Below, piece after piece: positions 5,919-12,324 of a DNA stretch of 20,973 nt; position 1 is the first letter of the stretch, and each line of letters opens with the position of its first letter. Location: positions 1 to 20,973 of IMG/VR virus record IMGVR_UViG_3300017763_005647. One strand, written 5' to 3'. The position numbers and the translations under genes are program-made. The stretch comes from a virus. Below the pieces are notes generated by a model. That model was not told the origin of the DNA, made no database searches, and was given only the letters and a program-made list of their open reading frames with translations.

Positions 5919-6361
5919 GACTTAACATTAAAAAAGTCTAAAAATTCTTTAGATCCAAGATGATTCCATCCACTATCAACTTGATATATCAATGGAGTAT
6001 CAGTTTTAATACAAAAATTTATAATCCAAGAAAGAACTTTTGTATCATATTTTTGACCTGTTTCTATAACTTTTAATAGTTGATATTCTTTATTTGCCCC
6101 CCACCTCTCTACATTTACAATTGCATTAATTTTGTTTGGTTTCATCCATTGTGGAAGAACTCCTTGACTCCATGCACATTGATATCCTTTGCAAACTTCA
6201 GGTCTTTCCTGATGTATTGTGCAATTTTTTTCTTCACACAAGAAGAAGCATGGTTTTCCTGGTTTAACATCATGTCCATGAACGTCACTTATTGATAACC
6301 ATTTGCAACATTCATTGCATTCACCACATTCCCTGAAGTCAGTTTGAAAATCCTTTTCCAT
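5915..6361 (-). CDS. YkgJ-like cysteine-cluster protein
   Basis: 148 residues. The N-terminal half carries the YkgJ/UPF0153 cysteine pattern: Cys12, Cys15, Cys18-Cys19, Cys38, Cys42, Cys47, Cys57 and Cys62, including C-x2-C-x2-CC, RPEVC and CAW. These proteins are predicted to hold zinc or an iron-sulphur cluster. The biochemical role is unknown, but members often lie beside glycosyltransferase or protein-modification genes. The C-terminal half (from about residue 70) is a plain alpha/beta domain with no recognisable motif. It overlaps the heptosyltransferase-like gene by 23 nt upstream and the nucleotidyltransferase by ATGA downstream, so it is part of the same coupled group. Confidence 0.82.
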   Translation of the reverse strand: MEKDFQTDFRECGECNECCKWLSISDVHGHDVKPGKPCFFLCEEKNCTIHQERPEVCKGYQCAWSQGVLPQWMKPNKINAIVNVERWGANKEYQLLKVIETGQKYDTKVLSWIINFCIKTDTPLIYQVDSGWNHLGSKEFLDFFNVKS

Positions 6362-7328
6362 TTTTTTTCAGAGCATTAGATTTCTTCATTTGTTTCTTTG
6401 GATCTATTTCAGATCCTATAATTGAAAAAATTTCTTCAAGTTGTTTATCATCAAACTTCATAGCACCATCATTCTTCCTATCACTCAATTCAGAATCAAC
6501 ACCTCCTATTCTAATTGGATTGTATGAATTTTTAACATTATTATTTCTATAGAAATTGAAATAATCTGGATAGGAAACATTTTTTTCAAAGGTAGATCCC
6601 ATAATAATTAAACCTGGTTTATCAAATGCTCTTGCAATATGTTGTCCCACACTATCACATCCAATAAAATAATCACATTCATTTATCAATGCCATGTACA
6701 TTCTTAAATTTCCTCCAGGAGGATTGAATGAATATGTATCTTTTGAAAACTGGTATATATCTGGTGAACCAAAATAAATTACAGTTACATGCTCAGAAAG
6801 ATGAGAAACTAGTTTTACATAGTCTTCTGGATACATACTCCTTCCAGAAGAATCTGTAAAGCAATCATTTTCAACCATTGCTGAACTACCATATGGTTGA
6901 AAAACAACTAATTTCTCTTTTTTGGTTTGATCTGTAATATTTTTGAGATTCGCTTTCATCTTGCGAGACTCATCATAACTTATATAGAGATTTGGTTTAT
7001 CCAAATCACTGTGATCTGTGGTATTATTGATTTCTTCATCGAAAGCTTCTGCCAAAGATAATTCTTGATTATAATATCCCCAACGATGATAAGGTTCTGG
7101 AGATACAAGAATATTATCTTTCACAAATAATTCAAATGAACCTTTTTGATTTATATCAAATGTTCTATCTTGAAGCACTGGATGACTCCAATAAAGATCA
7201 CACCACCCATGAATCAAAACTTTGAAATCATCATCTGGATTTAATCTTGCATACTTTTCCAGTGCTGGAATTGCTGTTACAACTCTTCCAGCTCCACCAC
7301 TAAGCAAAAATGTAGTATTCCTTTTCAT
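6339..7328 (-). CDS. GT-B glycosyltransferase, GT9/heptosyltransferase-like
   Basis: About 329 residues, the length of WaaC/WaaF-type ADP-heptose:LPS heptosyltransferases. The N-terminus has the expected GGAGRVVTAIPALEKYARLN start of the acceptor domain. The middle carries the strand LVVFQPYGSS that opens the donor domain. The motif IGCDSVGQHIARAFDKPGLI matches the GT9 pattern (G-x-D-S-G-x-x-H-x-A-x-x-x-x-x-P). It would transfer a heptose or similar sugar from a nucleotide donor, in the cytoplasm or at the inner membrane face. I use ATG 7326-7328 because it makes an ATGA overlap with the preceding gene; a GTG at 7338-7340 is possible. The link to the heptose enzymes downstream makes ADP-heptose a natural donor, though this is inferred. 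Confidence 0.82.
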   Translation of the reverse strand: MKRNTTFLLSGGAGRVVTAIPALEKYARLNPDDDFKVLIHGWCDLYWSHPVLQDRTFDINQKGSFELFVKDNILVSPEPYHRWGYYNQELSLAEAFDEEINNTTDHSDLDKPNLYISYDESRKMKANLKNITDQTKKEKLVVFQPYGSSAMVENDCFTDSSGRSMYPEDYVKLVSHLSEHVTVIYFGSPDIYQFSKDTYSFNPPGGNLRMYMALINECDYFIGCDSVGQHIARAFDKPGLIIMGSTFEKNVSYPDYFNFYRNNNVKNSYNPIRIGGVDSELSDRKNDGAMKFDDKQLEEIFSIIGSEIDPKKQMKKSNALKKNGKGFSN

Positions 7329-7963
7329 AATGTATTCCACTGATTAATAACGTTTTTAGCAATTTTTAGAGATAAATCTCTGTCTCCCGTACCAGTATGT
7401 ATAAGGTAATCACGATGCCATTTTTCCCAAGTAATACCCGTATATCTTAATCCATATTTTGCAAGATTATGAGATAAAGAGTATTCATCTATATCACCTT
7501 TCCTCACAATAGTGAGTTTTTCTCCATTCTCTGGTGAAATTGTTAATGGTTCCCATAAACAATGAGTTGATTTATAAGATACTACAGCATTTGTAACAAC
7601 ACCAATGTTTCTACCATCACGCATAAAATAATCACGATTGTAGTCATTAATTGCAAATTTATCTGATGCTGTATAGTTATCATTAAAAGCAACATGATGT
7701 TCTGGTATGATATCATGAACATCGGGGAATTGTGGATGAATCAAGATATCAGCATCAACCAAAAAATTTAGATCTGCATCTTTTCCATCTTCCCATACCT
7801 GAAGTTTTTCATAATTAATGTGCCATTCTGGGTATTTTCTTTCAGTGATTAGATTAAATTCTGCACCAATACGATCAGCATATGCCTTTATCGTTGGGTA
7901 TGTATAATACCACAATTCAGGAAAAAAATCATTAATGTAAACGCAATGAACTATTCTTTTCAT
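7325..7963 (-). CDS. GT-A-type glycosyltransferase
   Basis: 212 residues. It begins with a strand typical of nucleotide-sugar binding (KRIVHCVYIND) and has a D-x-D metal motif, Asp70-Ala71-Asp72, in FLVDADILIHP. The stretch YEKLQVWED just before it fits GT8/GT77-like enzymes, where a tyrosine or lysine precedes the DxD strand. The C-terminal part (ITWEKWHRDYLIHTGTGDRD) has histidines that could close the active site. Donor and acceptor cannot be told. It is the first gene of the tightly overlapped group running from 7963 down to 4141, separated by 20 nt from the orphan upstream. No good ribosome site precedes the ATG. Confidence 0.75.
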   Translation of the reverse strand: MKRIVHCVYINDFFPELWYYTYPTIKAYADRIGAEFNLITERKYPEWHINYEKLQVWEDGKDADLNFLVDADILIHPQFPDVHDIIPEHHVAFNDNYTASDKFAINDYNRDYFMRDGRNIGVVTNAVVSYKSTHCLWEPLTISPENGEKLTIVRKGDIDEYSLSHNLAKYGLRYTGITWEKWHRDYLIHTGTGDRDLSLKIAKNVINQWNTL

Positions 7964-7983
7964 AACAAATTATAATTTTAAAA

Positions 7984-8445
7984 TCAAACCATAAGTTTTG
8001 GATAAGTCTCTCCTGATGGTTCTTTATGAAGACTTTTTGACATTCCATCATCCAATAGAATTTTTAAGATACTTTCTCTAGAAAGTTCTTCTTCATTTAA
8101 AATTAATTCTTCAGTTTTTTTAATTGGAAAATGATACATGTAAAACGTTGCAAATATTGAAACATATGAATTAATTAGGAATACATCATGATCCAAATCA
8201 TATTTAAAATTTAGACCGAATAGATCTCTACAATTAATCCTATCGTCAATAAGTGGATATGAGGGAGATAATTTACAGTATGTTGGTGGGTCTTTTATTT
8301 CTTCTAACTCAATATTTTTTTCTTTGCATTCTTTAACTATCTCTCTTAACCAGACAACACCATCTATGAACAATCCAACTAGATCATTGTCATAATCAGA
8401 AATTTGAAATTTATTGTAATACTTTTTATGTTCTTGTTTTTCCAT
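7984..8445 (-). CDS. Orphan protein in the glycosyltransferase cluster
   Basis: 153 residues, not recognised. It is acidic and soluble, with a predicted alpha/beta mix. The first part (KYYNKFQISDYDNDLVGLFIDGVVWLREIV) looks like a strand followed by a helix. The middle holds PPTYCKLSPSYPLIDD, and the C-terminal part is helical and charged (KKTEELILNEEELSRESILKILL). There is no signal peptide, membrane span or known catalytic motif. It sits between two glycosyltransferase genes with gaps of 20 and 17 nt, so it is probably co-transcribed and involved in the same process, perhaps as an accessory subunit. Confidence 0.65.
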   Translation of the reverse strand: MEKQEHKKYYNKFQISDYDNDLVGLFIDGVVWLREIVKECKEKNIELEEIKDPPTYCKLSPSYPLIDDRINCRDLFGLNFKYDLDHDVFLINSYVSIFATFYMYHFPIKKTEELILNEEELSRESILKILLDDGMSKSLHKEPSGETYPKLMV

Positions 8446-8462
8446 GATTTTAATTGTTTAAT

Positions 8463-9155
8463 TTAACCGTCCCACTCTTTATGTATAGTAGATTTAAACT
8501 CACCATCTTCAAAATAAGGATCATCAAATGCATAAAGATCCATTTGAATAATTGGAAATAAATCAGCTCTTATGTACATATCTAGAGATTCATAGATACC
8601 ATTTTTAATTACATATGAAACTAGATTTTTAGCAACAGCAGGATCTATAGAATATGCATGTGCTCTACATAAAGATCTAACATGTCCACTATATGCTGTT
8701 GCATGTGGGGGAATTGCAAATACTTCTTGCCCTTCTAATGCCTGCTCTCTTGATCCCAGATATACTATTGTAGCATATGAATTATGTAAATTATATGGTT
8801 TAACCATAATAGCATCATGCTCTAAAATTGCAATAGGTTTATCTATCTCAATACAATGACACCATAAACTAAAATGAGAAATGAAACAACCTACTTGTGT
8901 TGCAGATAGATCAAGATTATATAATTTTAACCAGCTCAAATAATCTTTATCTTTATGCATTTCTGGAACAATAATATTTCCAGAATTGCCATCAAATGCA
9001 TCCCAAATTTTGTACGATCTACCAACAGATTTGCATGAGTTTACACATCTGTTGGTAAATTTTTGGGATATTTCATTATCTTTTAGAGATATAATGTAAG
9101 CATCACTTATATTCCTATCATATTGATAGTGAAGCGTTTTATTAATATCAAACAT
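8463..9155 (-). CDS. Glycosyltransferase family 25-like protein
   Basis: 230 residues, the usual size of GT25 LPS/LOS glycosyltransferases. It has the family's opening strand AYIISLKDNE (residues 19-28), then YKIWDAFDG, then LSATQVGCFISHFSLWCHCIE, which is the GT25 signature (GxxGCxxSHxxxW). The metal motif follows in ILEHDAIM (Glu112-His113-Asp114); the family usually has EDDA here, so a histidine replaces the first aspartate. The enzyme should transfer a hexose from UDP-sugar to a lipo-oligosaccharide or, as in collagen galactosyltransferases of the same family, to hydroxylysine on a protein. Protein glycosylation is therefore possible, which is of interest beside a hydroxylase and repeat proteins. 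Confidence 0.82.
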   Translation of the reverse strand: MFDINKTLHYQYDRNISDAYIISLKDNEISQKFTNRCVNSCKSVGRSYKIWDAFDGNSGNIIVPEMHKDKDYLSWLKLYNLDLSATQVGCFISHFSLWCHCIEIDKPIAILEHDAIMVKPYNLHNSYATIVYLGSREQALEGQEVFAIPPHATAYSGHVRSLCRAHAYSIDPAVAKNLVSYVIKNGIYESLDMYIRADLFPIIQMDLYAFDDPYFEDGEFKSTIHKEWDG

Positions 9156-9176
9156 AGTATAAAAATTGTATTACTA

Positions 9177-10472
9177 TCAACTAAAACATCTAATTACGCC
9201 AGTGGCATGTCTGCCACTACCTCCACATACCCACCCACAATCAGGTCCTACTTGAACTGGACTGCACATTCTACTCTTACAACAAATACCTAGTTGACCA
9301 TAATCATTGTGACCCCACATCCACATTGCACAATCCTGATCAAATGCTAGACCACTATATCCAGCAAAACCATTCTGTCCCAGTTCTATCCATGTTTTAC
9401 TGCTGAAAATTTGAACTGGTGAAGATCTGGGGGCACTACTAGTATCTCCAAGTTCACAATGGGCATTGTATCCCCATCCCCACAGGGTGTTATCATTTTT
9501 TCTTGCATGAGTACCATGTGACATTGCACTAATTTCTATCCAGTTAGATCCTGGAATTTGAACAGGACACATTATATCTCCAGACCCCTGATTAATTCCA
9601 TTGGAACCATGCGAACCATGTCCCCATGACCATAATGTACCATCAGTTTTTAATCCATACATCCCATTACATCTAGTTTCAATACCAGTCCAATTAGTTC
9701 CTGGAATTTGTGTAGGAGAACTGAAGTGCGGACAGCTGCATGTAGTACAGGAACAACATGGTTGATAACATCCAGTATTGGTATTCATACAATTTGGACT
9801 GCAACAAGTTCCAGGATACTCACAACAAATACAACAAAGCCCTAATTGACCATGACTATTATGACCCCAAACCCACAAAGTTCCATCACATTTAATTCCA
9901 CCTGCAGAGTGACGTGTAGCTGAAACACATTTCCATGTATTTCCTCCAAGTTGAACTGGGCAGGCGTACCTACACCTACAACATCCAACACCTTCATCCC
10001 AGCAGCAACAACAACTAGTTTCAGTTAAACCTAACTGACCCCAGTTGTTATGACCCCACGCCCATAATGTACCATCCGTTTTCATTCCGAAAGACGTACA
10101 GTCTGAAGCAGACATGAAACACCAGTTGTTTCCTGGAAGTTGATTTGGTGATGACTGGGAGGTGCAACCACAATCACCTAATTGCGAGTGGTTGTTATAT
10201 CCCCATGCCCAACCAGTCCCATCTTGCTTTGTTGCAAGCATATGATGATTACCTATGGCAATATTATTCCAATTAGTACCTGGTACTTGATTTGGAGATG
10301 ATCTATAATTTCGTGTAGAATCAGCAAGTTCTCCATGACTATTATATCCCCACATCCAAAGTTGTTTATCACCAGGGTCTAGTGCTTTATACACACCAAT
10401 ACCACTTCGTGCTAAATCATAACTTTCTCCCAGTGTTAATGGTTTTTTCTTTATATTTTCGGATACTGCCAT
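9177..10472 (-). CDS. RCC1-repeat seven-bladed propeller protein A, cysteine-rich
   Basis: 431 residues. After an N-terminal segment (KKPLTLGESYDLARSG) come seven RCC1 repeats of the form W-x-WGxNxxGQLG...SSPxQxPGxxW...KxDGTLW, starting near residue 38 and continuing to the end, enough for one closed propeller. I count about 37 cysteines (over 8 percent). Most are in the outer loop between GQLG and the SSPVQ strand. In blade 3 the loop holds SCCCCW and GCCRCRYAC; in blade 4 it grows to about 40 residues with some 15 cysteines. Eukaryotic RCC1 binds chromatin, but phage and bacterial versions are more plausibly adhesins. No signal peptide. A late-promoter motif at 10501-10508 precedes it. Probable receptor-binding or virion surface protein; function not proven. 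Confidence 0.85.
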   Translation of the reverse strand: MAVSENIKKKPLTLGESYDLARSGIGVYKALDPGDKQLWMWGYNSHGELADSTRNYRSSPNQVPGTNWNNIAIGNHHMLATKQDGTGWAWGYNNHSQLGDCGCTSQSSPNQLPGNNWCFMSASDCTSFGMKTDGTLWAWGHNNWGQLGLTETSCCCCWDEGVGCCRCRYACPVQLGGNTWKCVSATRHSAGGIKCDGTLWVWGHNSHGQLGLCCICCEYPGTCCSPNCMNTNTGCYQPCCSCTTCSCPHFSSPTQIPGTNWTGIETRCNGMYGLKTDGTLWSWGHGSHGSNGINQGSGDIMCPVQIPGSNWIEISAMSHGTHARKNDNTLWGWGYNAHCELGDTSSAPRSSPVQIFSSKTWIELGQNGFAGYSGLAFDQDCAMWMWGHNDYGQLGICCKSRMCSPVQVGPDCGWVCGGSGRHATGVIRCFS

Positions 10473-10500
10473 TTTAATAAAGACTTAGACTTATTATTTT

Positions 10501-10508
10501 TATTTATT
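10501..10508 (-). promoter_or_regulatory. T4-type late promoter motif (AATAAATA)
   Basis: The minus strand reads AATAAATA, 7 of 8 matches to the T4 late consensus TATAAATA. It overlaps the TAA stop codon (10504-10506) of the TPR-glycosyltransferase. Transcription would start near 10495, giving a leader of about 23 nt before propeller A. The motif is AT-only, so chance occurrence is possible in this AT-rich genome. Confidence 0.45.
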
Positions 10509-11712
10509 CGAGTTCATCATCTAAAAACTCATATAACTGATTAATAGTTTCTGACCAATCATTATATGCACTCTGCTTGATAACTTTAACAGAATTATAC
10601 CATTCCAAATCTTCACATGACCAAATAAAGTATGGAACAAATGGAGGTAAAACAATTGTGGGTAAATTCATAGCACCTGCCAAATGAGCTGTACTTGTAC
10701 AACTTGTAATAAGCAAATCTAAACCACTAAAAATTGAATAAGTATCTTGCCAATCATTTATTAACTCAGAACAATTGGGAAAACTATCATCCTCTTCATC
10801 AATTTGAAGAGAAAATAATTGACCATATTTTTTTAAATCATAAAAATATTCTTTTGATATTGTTCTGAATTGATCGTGCTCAAATTCTGGATTTCCTTTC
10901 CACCGAATTCCAATTTTTCTTTTTCCATTTGCTAGCATATCCATTTGTCTTACAATATAAGGTTCGCAAATACTGTCAATATATGGAAATGTAACTTTAT
11001 CTTTTGGAGAACTTACATCAATAAAATTTGGTAGCGACATTGCTGGAACATATGCATCATACACAATATTTTCAATACAGTGTTTCGGATATGCATTATA
11101 TCCTGCATTAACTAAAAGTCTAAGTAATGACATATCACATACTACGATTAAATCATTACATTTAGTTTTTAAATAATTTGCCCATCTTAAAAAAATAAGT
11201 TCATCTCCTATACCACCCTCAAGACATAACATAAGAGTATTTACATGTTCACCATCCCATCTTTTAGATTCGTCAAGAGACCCTACTTCAATTAACGAGT
11301 ATTCATTTCCCCAAACTCTACAATCTTTTCCAAATGCAAGATGATGAAATCCCTTTTTAAAATTACCGTTTCTTAAATAATGCCAACCCTTATTAAACCT
11401 TATTCTTGAATCATTGCTATCATCTAATGATTCATATATTTTTAATGCGTCATCAAAATTCCCATATGCATTTTTATATAATGCATAATCTAACAATACA
11501 TCAGAATTTTTGTCCTCAACCTCTTCCATTAATTGTAAAGCCTTTTCTACTTTACTTGCATAATAATAACATTTAGCTAGATTTGGTTTGAGATAATTTG
11601 GAAAATTATCAATTGTTTCTAAACATTCTATAGCTTTATCAAATTCTTTATTTTCAAAATACTCATGAGCTTGATTATTTACATCTGATAGATGACGATC
11701 AGTTTCTTTCAT
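10504..11712 (-). CDS. TPR protein with C-terminal GT-B glycosyltransferase domain
   Basis: About 402 residues. The first 130 or so form about four TPR-like helix pairs (for example AHEYFENKEFDKAIECLETI and YGNFDDALKIYESL). The rest is a GT-B fold of the kind found in bacterial TPR-glycosyltransferases: CLEGGIGDELIFLRWANYL (usually EQGLGD...RY), GIRWKGNPEFEHDQFRTI, and the donor-site motif TSCTSTAHLAGAMNLPTIV, which resembles GT9 and O-GlcNAc-transferase-like proteins. TPR domains in such enzymes bind protein acceptors, so a fibre protein is a reasonable target. I chose ATG 11710-11712 with AAAGGA just upstream; ATG 11724 or TTG 11733 are alternatives. It overlaps the hydroxylase gene by 14 nt. 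Confidence 0.83.
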   Translation of the reverse strand: MKETDRHLSDVNNQAHEYFENKEFDKAIECLETIDNFPNYLKPNLAKCYYYASKVEKALQLMEEVEDKNSDVLLDYALYKNAYGNFDDALKIYESLDDSNDSRIRFNKGWHYLRNGNFKKGFHHLAFGKDCRVWGNEYSLIEVGSLDESKRWDGEHVNTLMLCLEGGIGDELIFLRWANYLKTKCNDLIVVCDMSLLRLLVNAGYNAYPKHCIENIVYDAYVPAMSLPNFIDVSSPKDKVTFPYIDSICEPYIVRQMDMLANGKRKIGIRWKGNPEFEHDQFRTISKEYFYDLKKYGQLFSLQIDEEDDSFPNCSELINDWQDTYSIFSGLDLLITSCTSTAHLAGAMNLPTIVLPPFVPYFIWSCEDLEWYNSVKVIKQSAYNDWSETINQLYEFLDDELE

Positions 11713-12277
11713 AAATCCTTTCATCTGTTTCAATCCAAGTTACTAATGTATATCTTGCACCCTTTGTCACAGGGTGTACTTGATGGGTAAATTCATAATA
11801 TGAAGGAAATGCTATGATCATTCCCTTTTTTGGTTTTATTGTAATACCAAAGAAATTAAATTCTAATTCACCTCCTTCATAGTCATCATTTAAATACGCT
11901 AAAATTGATACATCTCTATCAGTTTTTCGAACAGGTTTTCCATCAACCCAATCATCAGCATCATTGTGTATATCATATTTTCCACCAACTGGATATTCTA
12001 AAAGTTGTGGTGCTTCTACTTTTACAACATTCTTCTTATAAATTTTACGATACTCTTGCTCATACAAATTTGTAACAGATGTTTCTATTTTTTTTGCTAC
12101 ATCTTGTGGTATAGGAAACCAATTCGTGTTTCTATACTCCATATTAACATCTGTAGTCTCATCATCATAACCAACTAAAGCTGGAGATGATTCTCCAACT
12201 ATCAGTTGTTTTGTTAATTCTATAAATGGTTCTGGCAATGCATCAGGAATGATCTTAATATAATCGTAGTAATTCAT
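11699..12277 (-). CDS. 2OG-Fe(II) oxygenase, prolyl-4-hydroxylase-like
   Basis: About 192 residues from ATG 12275-12277 (a TTG at 12293-12295 is the alternative). The double-stranded beta-helix motifs are present: His104-x-Asp106 in YDIHND, distal His165 in FTHQVHPVTKG, and Arg175 ten residues later to bind 2-oxoglutarate. The segment VSILAYLNDDYEGGELEF is typical of P4H-type enzymes. It should hydroxylate a protein proline (or a related side chain) using oxygen and 2-oxoglutarate. Such genes are common in T4-like cyanophages, usually without a known substrate. Here it is directly coupled to a TPR-glycosyltransferase and flanked by propeller genes, so sequential hydroxylation and glycosylation of a structural protein is possible. 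Confidence 0.88.
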   Translation of the reverse strand: MNYYDYIKIIPDALPEPFIELTKQLIVGESSPALVGYDDETTDVNMEYRNTNWFPIPQDVAKKIETSVTNLYEQEYRKIYKKNVVKVEAPQLLEYPVGGKYDIHNDADDWVDGKPVRKTDRDVSILAYLNDDYEGGELEFNFFGITIKPKKGMIIAFPSYYEFTHQVHPVTKGARYTLVTWIETDERIYERN

Positions 12278-12299
12278 CAAAAAGATAATAATCAAATAT

Positions 12300-12307
12300 T
12301 ATTTATT
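12300..12307 (-). promoter_or_regulatory. T4-type late promoter motif (AATAAATA)
   Basis: AATAAATA on the minus strand, 7 of 8 to the late consensus, in the 47-nt gap before the oxygenase gene. The expected start near 12294 gives a leader of about 17 nt to ATG 12277. It also supports that ATG over the TTG at 12295, which would lie at the transcription start itself. Confidence 0.45.
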
Positions 12308-12324
12308 AGTCTCAGTAGATAATA

